DNA from: Candidatus Altimarinota bacterium
GTDB lineage: Bacteria > Patescibacteriota > Gracilibacteria > UBA4473
Length of the DNA stretch: 6,054 bases
Direction: 5' to 3'
Assembly: GCA_018401175.1 (NCBI GenBank)
Contig: JAGYLK010000147.1
Location: forward strand, 1-6,054
This document shows, piece after piece, positions 1 through 5,915 of the stretch. The notes under the pieces are model-generated. The model was not told where the DNA came from. It did no database searches and worked only from the letters and a program-made list of their open reading frames with translations. The position numbers and the translations under genes were made by a program. Position 1 is the first letter of the stretch. The number at the start of each line of letters is the position of its first letter.

Positions 1-242
1 TTTTTTTGTTGTAAAAAATAATTCTCCGTTTTACGCCTCCTTTCATGATCAGTTTTGGTTTTTGGGTAATAAATAATGGAGAAGATGTGCAAAACTATCC
101 GATTTTGTGGATAATTTGTTTAAAATATATATATAGAAACTTTTTTTTTAAGTCGCAACTTATTTATGCCTATAATACTTGCCAAAGTATGAGTAAAAAT
201 TTTATTCTATATGATGTTAGAAATAATATAGTTTTCTCCTCT
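1..242 (+). other. AT-rich leader upstream of the secreted-protein gene pair
   Basis: This stretch is very AT-rich, with runs of T (1-7, 141-149) and an alternating AT tract (about 123-135). It is open in the frame of the downstream gene from an ATG at 45, but that extension would place 66 residues in front of a clear signal peptide, so I read it as non-coding leader. A weak inverted repeat (GTAAAA at 11-16, TTTTAC at 29-34) is too short and too loosely spaced to call a terminator. I see no convincing gene here. Confidence 0.6.
148..176 (+). promoter_or_regulatory. Candidate sigma70-type promoter for the secreted-protein pair
   Basis: A perfect TATAAT lies at 171-176. The best-placed upstream hexamer at 17-bp spacing is TTAAGT (148-153), a poor -35. 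Transcription would start near 183, giving a leader of about 60 nt before the ATG at 243. A second, weaker reading uses TTGCCA (179-184) as -35 with TATTCT (203-208) as -10 at 18 bp. The exact -10 hexamer is the only strong element, and chance matches are common in DNA this AT-rich. Confidence 0.4.
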
Positions 243-1121
243 ATGAATCAAAATCATAAAAAACAGATTTCACGAATACTTTCTCTTGCTCTTCTGTTTT
301 CTGTTTGGGGAGGAGTGGCTTATGGACAGGAGACGGTTACGAATCTCTTTGGAAGTACAACGCAAAAAACAGTAGGAGATCGTTTTACGATTACTGATTT
401 TAATGATATTTGGAGTTTTATTAGACAAGTATTTATAGGAGATGGAGCGGATGAAATACTCGGAACAGCGGATGACAGAATTGGTATTGGAGCTGCTCCG
501 CGAGCGACAATTGACGGAAGAGTGGTTACCTTTGATCTTGGGAATGCGGCTCAAGATGGAGTCTTGGCTACAGATGCAATTTGTGATGATGCGAGTTGTA
601 CGGATACACAAGAAATTTTAACCCAAGTTGAGCGGGGAGGAGTTGGGCGTTTTGTAAATGTAACAACGGCTTCTACTACAACAGCTATTACGGGAGCAGG
701 AGCCACCTCCTCATTGGATGCGGCAGGAGCAACTACTGGAAAAATTACGTACGATGCGGATGGAGCAGGTGCAGGAGTTGAGTTAGTAGGCTATGTAGCG
801 GCCAATGCTATTTGTCGAATTGCAAATGCAAATAATCCTGCGGCTCATATATGTAGCGAGGACGAGATTGTGCTGAGTATTAATTCAGATGTTACGGTTT
901 TTGATTCTTTTGCCGTCAAGACATTTGGTTGGGTTACGGGTGGAGGATCCAAATATACATCAGGAACGCCAGTTGATGATTGTAATGCGTTTAGTTTTGG
1001 AAATGTTGCAGATGATGTGGTTACCCATGTTGGAAATATTTGGAAATTGCAACAAGACATTGGAGGTACGGGTTCGGCTCAACCCTGTACAGTAAAAACA
1101 CAAATAGCCTGTTGTATCTGA
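243..1121 (+). CDS. Secreted protein with tail-fibre-like motif and C-terminal Cys-framed domain
   Basis: This 292-aa protein is predicted to be exported by Sec. The ATG at 243 was chosen because it directly precedes a signal peptide: basic NHKKQISR, hydrophobic ILSLALLFSVWGGV, and probable cleavage after AYG (residue 28). An in-frame ATG at 45 would bury this signal, and one at 189 is less likely. Residues 66-78 hold a DG..DE.LGT.DD stretch resembling acidic calcium-binding loops of extracellular proteins. It runs into RIGIGAAPRATIDGRVV (79-95), a degenerate form of the GIGT..P...L.V.G motif common in tail-fibre-like proteins. Residues 140-180 are low-complexity Ala/Gly/Thr. The C-terminal part (about 188-292) has a Cys framework: C191, C204 in an ICSEDEI motif, W230, DC at 246-247, W267, C282 and a terminal ACC (289-291). 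I recall this pattern from secreted bacterial proteins with a possibly lectin-like fold but cannot name the family. No transmembrane helix, LPXTG or barrel anchor follows the signal. No Shine-Dalgarno is visible; the bases before the start are pyrimidine-rich. The next gene starts 13 bp downstream and is probably co-transcribed. The function is unknown; binding or adhesion is inferred. Confidence 0.8.
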   Translation: MNQNHKKQISRILSLALLFSVWGGVAYGQETVTNLFGSTTQKTVGDRFTITDFNDIWSFIRQVFIGDGADEILGTADDRIGIGAAPRATIDGRVVTFDLGNAAQDGVLATDAICDDASCTDTQEILTQVERGGVGRFVNVTTASTTTAITGAGATSSLDAAGATTGKITYDADGAGAGVELVGYVAANAICRIANANNPAAHICSEDEIVLSINSDVTVFDSFAVKTFGWVTGGGSKYTSGTPVDDCNAFSFGNVADDVVTHVGNIWKLQQDIGGTGSAQPCTVKTQIACCI

Positions 1122-1134
1122 TCCCCTTTAAACA

Positions 1135-3372
1135 ATGAGAATACATAAAATACTATCGACAATTGGACTTCTGGGAATATTTCTTCTCCCAGCGAGTGCT
1201 TTTGCGACAGGGGGGTATACACCAGATTTTGCGGGAGAGCCATATACGACGGATTTAACTTCCTGTTATACATCTTATAACAATGGGATCTATGAATGTG
1301 CTGTAAATTCATATGTTTTGACAGCCTGGACTGGTTCAGATGCTATGAGTCCTTGTGCAACGGTAGCTTCAGCTCCGACATGGGACAATACAGGAACGAG
1401 TTCTACGACCACTTCTACATCAAATTCGACAGCAACCGGAGGGTTTTACTTCAACTGTTTGGGAGGTGATGCATCGACATATGACAACTGGGAATGTCGA
1501 CCAGATTCTGATAATATTGCCAATCATATTGCTACGACGTGTACCGGATTAGCAACGTCTACGTATGCAACAGTAACACAAGGTTCAAATGTGAACTGTT
1601 TAGCAAACTACACAAACTGTGATACCGATCTTACCGATTGTGAAATTAAATATGCGGGTGGAGGGGAAACAGCATATCCAGGAGCAGCAAATGCGATTTA
1701 CACAGCGAGTTGTTCTGCCGTGTGTGATGCCACGCATTTATCTTGTACTGGTACAACAACCGATGCAGCAAATGATGCAGATGGATGTGAAATTACGAAA
1801 AATGTAACAGCGGCTTCCGAACCAAACACCGTCTATGGGACATCATGTAGCGCGCGAGTGTGTGATGCCACACACTTTCTTTTACAAGGAGATTCTACCA
1901 CTACAGAAGGATGTTTGGGAGTAATAGCCGAGGCTTGTACCGTTACCGCTTCAAGTCTTCCTGGTACTTGTACTGCAGCAGGAACGACAGGAACATTGAC
2001 AAGCAACGGAGCAGAAACATGTGCTTGTTCAGAACTTGATATTCCAGAGTTTGCTACTGGAGGATATGTAGACGCAGATGGTGCTTATACACAAGCAGCG
2101 GCCGAATTTGAAACGACTGACCCATTACTCTGGGGAAAACAAACAGGAACAGGAGGATTTATTGATTTTTCTGATGGCACGGCAACAAAGTTTGCAGTTG
2201 ATAATACAGGTAAAATTACATCTGGTTTTATTGGTACTGCTGATCTCAGTACAGGAGGAGGAACAGATGGATATGTGTTGGGGGTTTCAGGAGGCGTTCC
2301 CACATGGATGAGTCCAGGAAGTTTGAGTGTTACCGGAGACAACTTGGGGGATCATACTGCAACAGAAGCTTTAAAACTTAATGGGAATAAGATTATTCAT
2401 GGAACAACGGGGACGAATGGAATTTCAATTGCTGATTCGACGGGAAATGTAACTATGGATGGAACATTAGCCGTAAGTGGAACAGGTGCTTCATCTGTTG
2501 GAGGAGCGTTTACGGCAGGGGGAAATTTGACGGTCAATGGAACGGGAGTGTCTACCATTGCTGGCGACCTCACGGTTTCAGATGGAGATTTGGTATTAGG
2601 AGATATCAATTCTGCAGGAACGATTCAATTATCAGATGGGTCGAGTAATACAATGACATTGCAAACAGGTGCCATGGCGGGGAATTTGTCCTTAACTTTG
2701 CCCACAGCGGCGCCGTCTGTTGACGGACTCGTCTTGACGACAAATACATCAGGAGTTACTTCTTGGACCTATAAAACAGGAGCAGATTTGACCTGTGCCA
2801 ATGGAGAGGTGATGCGTTGGAATACAACGGGTTCTGTATGGGAATGTGCAAACCCAAGTGTGATTACCGCCCAAACACTTGACGATGCGTATAATACAGG
2901 AACAAATGCGGTCACCCGTACGGTTGCTGTTGACGCGGATGCGATTAAATTTAGTGGTTCTCATGCGACGAATGATGTGTTTCAATTAGCTCAAGCAGTA
3001 GGTGGATCGGGAGACGTGATTGATATTGTGAATGAAGGGACAGGAAATGCGATCCGGATAAATGATGGAACGAGTGATATTTTTGTGGTCGATGCCAATG
3101 GAAATATTGTTGTTTCGAGTGATACGGGAGCACCATTTACAATTAATACGGATGAATTGGTGGTTGACGCCAATGGAAATACAATTGTAAAACAACTGGG
3201 ATTGCTCTCTACCGCGGCCGATGGAAACGGAAAACCGAACTTTACCTGTAATGGAAGTGTTGTGGGATATATTGCTTATGCGCTTGCATCAGGAACGGGA
3301 AATTATTATGGATGCAAAGAGGTGTCTACGGGAGTCTATGCGTGGGTTTCTTTAGAGGTCTTTGGGGCATAG
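1135..3372 (+). CDS. Large secreted fibre-like protein: Cys-rich head, beta-repeat shaft, Cys-pair C-terminal domain
   Basis: This 745-aa protein has a textbook signal peptide (MRIHK, hydrophobic core, ASAFA; cleavage after A24). Residues 25-300 form a Ser/Thr-rich head with 20 cysteines, an even number that suits extracytoplasmic disulfides. It contains CEI-type repeats (C169, C218, degenerate at C260) and duplicated SCSA.VCDATH segments (192-201, 237-247). From about 300 the protein becomes a Gly/Thr/Asn/Asp-rich beta-strand repeat shaft with tail-fibre-style motifs: DGYVLGVSGGVPTW (378-391), DNLGDHTAT..L.LNGN (402-418), GISIADSTGNV (429-439), a 20-residue tandem unit (445-484) and paired VVDANGN (651-657, 676-682). 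A C..G....WN..G..W.C module spans 554-571. The end (702-740) is a small domain with C705 and C727 and a YYGC..VSTGVYAWV motif. Unlike phage fibres it carries a Sec signal and has no phage genes nearby. There is no S74 endosialidase-chaperone domain, transmembrane helix or sorting motif. The start lacks a Shine-Dalgarno. I infer a cell-surface or released fibre/adhesin; a fibre subunit of a secretion or pilus-like structure is an alternative. The ligand is unknown. Confidence 0.85.
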   Translation: MRIHKILSTIGLLGIFLLPASAFATGGYTPDFAGEPYTTDLTSCYTSYNNGIYECAVNSYVLTAWTGSDAMSPCATVASAPTWDNTGTSSTTTSTSNSTATGGFYFNCLGGDASTYDNWECRPDSDNIANHIATTCTGLATSTYATVTQGSNVNCLANYTNCDTDLTDCEIKYAGGGETAYPGAANAIYTASCSAVCDATHLSCTGTTTDAANDADGCEITKNVTAASEPNTVYGTSCSARVCDATHFLLQGDSTTTEGCLGVIAEACTVTASSLPGTCTAAGTTGTLTSNGAETCACSELDIPEFATGGYVDADGAYTQAAAEFETTDPLLWGKQTGTGGFIDFSDGTATKFAVDNTGKITSGFIGTADLSTGGGTDGYVLGVSGGVPTWMSPGSLSVTGDNLGDHTATEALKLNGNKIIHGTTGTNGISIADSTGNVTMDGTLAVSGTGASSVGGAFTAGGNLTVNGTGVSTIAGDLTVSDGDLVLGDINSAGTIQLSDGSSNTMTLQTGAMAGNLSLTLPTAAPSVDGLVLTTNTSGVTSWTYKTGADLTCANGEVMRWNTTGSVWECANPSVITAQTLDDAYNTGTNAVTRTVAVDADAIKFSGSHATNDVFQLAQAVGGSGDVIDIVNEGTGNAIRINDGTSDIFVVDANGNIVVSSDTGAPFTINTDELVVDANGNTIVKQLGLLSTAADGNGKPNFTCNGSVVGYIAYALASGTGNYYGCKEVSTGVYAWVSLEVFGA
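1708..1884 (+). repeat. Internal Cys repeat in the head of the fibre-like protein
   Basis: Two diverged coding copies encode SCSAVCDATHLSC (residues 192-204, nt 1708-1746) and SCSARVCDATHFLL (residues 237-250, nt 1843-1884). At the DNA level they share the core TGTGTGATGCCAC. Each follows a CEI motif (C169 and C218), so the period is about 45 residues. The second copy has lost the last cysteine of the first. The pattern resembles loose versions of the DGCE-type Cys repeats seen in secreted proteins of other bacteria. Confidence 0.7.
2467..2586 (+). repeat. Tandem 20-residue beta-strand repeat in the shaft
   Basis: Two adjacent units encode residues 445-464 and 465-484. Each has the pattern L.V.GTG.S...G..T..., with identical GTG and near-identical strand spacing. 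The DNA copies have diverged, so this is an old protein repeat rather than a recent slippage event. It fits a stacked beta-solenoid or trimeric fibre shaft. Confidence 0.6.
3085..3180 (+). repeat. Paired VVDANGN motif in the distal shaft
   Basis: The VVDANGN coding segments start at 3085 and 3160, a 75-nt (25-residue) offset. The nucleotide copies are close, both containing GCCAATGGAAAT, which suggests duplication of a 25-residue unit. Asp/Asn/Gly turns between short Val/Ile strands are typical of fibre shafts and may bind metal, although no canonical metal site is evident. Confidence 0.6.
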
Positions 3373-3440
3373 TTGTTACAAACTTCAAACTTCAAACTTT
3401 AGACTTCAGATGATTTATTTGTAGTTTGCTCTTTGTAGTT
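3373..3440. other. Convergent intergenic spacer with 7-bp tandem repeat; no clear terminator
   Basis: This 68-bp spacer separates the converging secreted-protein pair from the transporter-like gene. It holds three exact copies of CAAACTT (3379-3385, 3386-3392, 3393-3399) and a fourth degenerate copy TAGACTT (3400-3406). A direct repeat TTTGTAGTTT follows at 3418-3427 and 3432-3441. I found no GC-rich hairpin followed by a T run on either strand. Termination may therefore be factor-dependent, or transcription from both sides may overlap here. Confidence 0.6.
3379..3406. repeat. Tandem CAAACTT repeat (3 exact + 1 degenerate copies)
   Basis: The 7-bp unit CAAACTT occurs three times head to tail, then once as TAGACTT. 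It lies entirely in the intergenic spacer and does not pair with itself as a hairpin. It is probably a replication-slippage product; a processing or regulatory role cannot be judged from one copy. Confidence 0.75.
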
Positions 3441-5915
3441 TTAAGCGTTAGCGACTACTGCCTGTTCGAGAACGAGGATATCATCGTGTTGTTCGGCAAA
3501 TTTATAGAGTCGACGTAAGTACGTAATACGATCACTCGAAAGGGATTGAAGAATTGATGGTTTTGGGTGATGCCCAATAATTTCCCAAACATGTTTTGCA
3601 ACGCGGCATTTGATTTGGTGTATTAATTCATCATGAATATCTTTGGGAACTCGTCTTTTCAACATTTCAAATACTTTGTGAGCGAGTTCTTCTTCTTCTC
3701 CAAATAAAATTTCAATTAAGGATGGAATACAATTCGCATTTCCAAGTTTCGCCTGTGCGATGAGAGCATGAATTCGTAATTCTTTGTTTTCGTTTTGCAA
3801 AAATGGCTCGAGAAGAAAGTGATTTTGTAAATCTTGAATTTCTCCAATAGCATATATTCCAGAAATAATATTTTGAGAATCTTCTGTATTTAAGAATGAG
3901 AGAAGGTGACTTTGCAACGTTTCTTTGTCGTAAAATTTCCAGAGCGAAATAAGGGCATGGCTTCGGACACGCGAATTATCGTGCTTCAAATACACCTCAA
4001 TATAAGAAACAATATCAGGATCATTGAACATTTGACAAGATCGAAGACACACGGACTGTAGTCTCTCATCATTTGATTCCATTGTTTTCAAAAAGAAAGG
4101 AACGACTTGATCGGTCGGAAGATGAGAAAATATATTCATAATAATGAGCTTCTTCAAATATTCATGATTTGTTGTTTCAAAAAGAGTATTCAAAATGCGA
4201 AGCAGTTTATGCTGAGCAAACATTTTTGATTCCCCAAATTTACGGAGCGAATCAAATTTCAACATCGCCTCGAGAATTTTCACCTTTAACTCAACAGACT
4301 CCTGTTCTTTTTCGAGAATTCTGGAAAAATCGTGAAGCGTGTCACTGGATTGAATATGTTGGAGGGTTCGAATTATTTTTTCTCGAATAGCCCGGTGTGT
4401 TTCTGTCTGCTCGAGTAAATAACAAAGAGTTTTTGTGGTTTGTTCTTTCGCATGTCCTTTCTGTCCCAAAACTTCGATAGCATGTAATTGTTCACGAATA
4501 TTTTTTGCAACAGAGAGGTTTTTGAGAGCACAATGTGTATATTTTGGAATAAGACGATAACTCAAGATAATAAGTGTTAGTCCCATTACCGAGAGGATGA
4601 GAGGAAAAAGAAGCGAGAGCGCGAATGTTTGTAAAAGAAAGAGAAGAAACACCGCGAATAAAATACCAACAGGAACGATAATTCCTTCAAATATATGTCG
4701 AATAAATTCTCGTTGTTCTTCGAATGCCGAATAAAAAGTGATGTGATAACTGGCAGAAAAGAGAGAGTGAAACCCATGGGCATAGGATCGAAGTGCGACG
4801 ATCGGCCAACTTCCTCCCAGAAACATAATAGGCAACACAAAGAAAAATCCTATAAAGTAATAAAGCATAGAGCGAATGACTCCTTTTCTTTTCAAAATCC
4901 AAGGAGTAATAAAAAAGTTCATTAATACCGCCAGAACTCCCACCATTACATGTAAAGCAGATAAATCATGTAAAAGAGTATTGTGGGCGATGAGAGTGCT
5001 TGAAAAAACTTTTATTTCCTTATTTGTCACAGTAATAAATTTTTTTGAGGAATCTGTTATATCTCTAAAAATCGATGCCGTTAGATATTCCGGGGAGAAA
5101 GAAATACTTGTCGTTGTGAAACTATGATCAAGGGAATGTTCAAGCTTTGAAACGGTGTTATATTCAATAATTGCAAAAACAGATGCCTGTAAGAGAATCA
5201 TAACCGCCAATGTCTTCAAAAAAGGAACCTTTTTGAACGTTTGTTGCAAATTTCGGAATGTGCTTTGGTGTGATTCGTAGCACTTTTTCTCTTCTGATAA
5301 TTCAGGTATTTCATTCAAAATACGTGATTCAAATGAAAGGAGAAGAAAAATAAAGAGTATAGGAATAATCCAAAGAGAAAGAAGCGTTTGTGTTGAAATG
5401 TCCGTTATGAATTTTAAAAGAATAAACAAGAAGGCTGCTCCAGAGAGAGCTCCTATGGTAAGTGCGGATTCTGTAAAAGGAATCGCTTTTTCTGCCTGGG
5501 ATGGAGTAAAGAGTTCTTCTGTTTTTCTCAACAATCCCATTCGAAGACGTGGATATAAAGCGTCTTTTGCCAATATTGCGAGACCAAAGAGAATATATAC
5601 CTGTTCTGCCTGACTTGCCCAAAAGGAGCCCAAAAGAAGAATTATGATTCCGAGGGCAGAGGCATTTACTATTTTTTTCGCAGAGATATGGGAAAAGAAA
5701 TTATGAGTAATAATTGTGCTCAGTAAAACAGTTCCCGCTTCTATACCAAAGAGAAATAGAAGATTTTCTAATCCAAATTGTTCTACAAATAGTGCTGTTA
5801 CAACAATCCATGAGATAACCCATCCGAATTGAAAGAGGAAGTGTAGGCTCCATGAGAATCGCAATCTCTGTGCGATTTCAGTGGGAAAATGATTTCTTTT
5901 AAAGAAGGATTTCAT
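3441..5915 (-). CDS. NTT-like (ADP/ATP translocase-type) 12-helix membrane protein with C-terminal HEAT repeats
   Basis: This 824-aa protein has two parts. Residues about 20-453 contain 12 likely membrane helices (roughly 22-44, 51-70, 83-101, 104-118, 146-168, 177-194, 232-251, 319-340, 347-366, 368-390, 407-428, 432-453). The helix order and some local motifs resemble the NTT/TLC nucleotide transporter superfamily, related to MFS: FLKTLAVMILLQASVFAIIEY (helix 7), and EEQREFIRHIFEG (399-411) leading into helix 11, where family members usually have a conserved charged R..E..R..IDG-like stretch. A polar segment of about 65 residues (252-317) separates helices 7 and 8. Residues about 466-800 are soluble paired helices; the clearest HEAT repeats are near 602-629, 632-660 (KHDNSRVRSHALISLWKF), 664-691, 696-724 and 728-755. 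HEAT tails occur on some bacterial NTT-like proteins, where they probably act as a cytoplasmic scaffold. The ATG at 5913-5915 places a short basic N-terminus before helix 1, and no Shine-Dalgarno precedes it. The substrate is not deducible; ATP/ADP exchange, nucleotide uptake and a non-transport role are all open. It is transcribed alone, convergent with the secreted-protein pair. A generic MFS transporter is the alternative call. Confidence 0.75.
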   Translation of the reverse strand: MKSFFKRNHFPTEIAQRLRFSWSLHFLFQFGWVISWIVVTALFVEQFGLENLLFLFGIEAGTVLLSTIITHNFFSHISAKKIVNASALGIIILLLGSFWASQAEQVYILFGLAILAKDALYPRLRMGLLRKTEELFTPSQAEKAIPFTESALTIGALSGAAFLFILLKFITDISTQTLLSLWIIPILFIFLLLSFESRILNEIPELSEEKKCYESHQSTFRNLQQTFKKVPFLKTLAVMILLQASVFAIIEYNTVSKLEHSLDHSFTTTSISFSPEYLTASIFRDITDSSKKFITVTNKEIKVFSSTLIAHNTLLHDLSALHVMVGVLAVLMNFFITPWILKRKGVIRSMLYYFIGFFFVLPIMFLGGSWPIVALRSYAHGFHSLFSASYHITFYSAFEEQREFIRHIFEGIIVPVGILFAVFLLFLLQTFALSLLFPLILSVMGLTLIILSYRLIPKYTHCALKNLSVAKNIREQLHAIEVLGQKGHAKEQTTKTLCYLLEQTETHRAIREKIIRTLQHIQSSDTLHDFSRILEKEQESVELKVKILEAMLKFDSLRKFGESKMFAQHKLLRILNTLFETTNHEYLKKLIIMNIFSHLPTDQVVPFFLKTMESNDERLQSVCLRSCQMFNDPDIVSYIEVYLKHDNSRVRSHALISLWKFYDKETLQSHLLSFLNTEDSQNIISGIYAIGEIQDLQNHFLLEPFLQNENKELRIHALIAQAKLGNANCIPSLIEILFGEEEELAHKVFEMLKRRVPKDIHDELIHQIKCRVAKHVWEIIGHHPKPSILQSLSSDRITYLRRLYKFAEQHDDILVLEQAVVANA
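3516..4520 (-). other. HEAT-repeat region of the NTT-like protein
   Basis: This encodes residues about 466-800. Repeated units of about 30 residues show two amphipathic helices, with a D/N.....R..A turn typical of HEAT/PBS-lyase-like repeats (for example HDNSRVRSHAL and NENKELRIHAL). The repeats are clear from about 602 to 755 and weaker on either side. The region follows the last membrane helix and should be cytoplasmic if the 12-helix topology is right. Confidence 0.7.

Noticed and set aside
1..46. Possible divergent gene on the - strand starting at the ATG at 46-44 (MKGGVKRR...) and leaving the left edge
   Set aside because: Only about 15 codons are visible, rich in Lys and AT-driven, and no promoter or ribosome site supports it. 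The GGAGG lies inside the reading frame rather than ahead of a start.
45..242. N-terminal extension of the first secreted protein to an ATG at 45 (or 189)
   Set aside because: The extension puts up to 66 residues of AT-driven, low-quality sequence ahead of a clear Sec signal peptide and covers the perfect TATAAT at 171-176. The start at 243 explains both.
1119..1146. TGA read as Gly (code 25), which would extend the first gene to the TAA at 1144-1146
   Set aside because: No other in-frame TGA occurs in about 1,860 codons of the three genes, and Gly is written GGN throughout. The extension would also overlap the start of the next gene.
270..3195. Small - strand open frames across the two secreted-protein genes
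   Set aside because: They are shadows of the long + strand frames. They are rich in Ser/Pro/His/Arg runs expected from antisense reading, and have no signals or recognisable domains.
1135..3372. Phage tail-fibre gene from a prophage
   Set aside because: The protein has a Sec signal peptide, a 20-Cys head and no S74 domain, and neither neighbour is a phage gene.
3373..3440. Intrinsic terminator or CRISPR-like repeats in the convergent spacer
   Set aside because: There is no stable hairpin plus T run on either strand, and the 7-bp units are contiguous without spacers.
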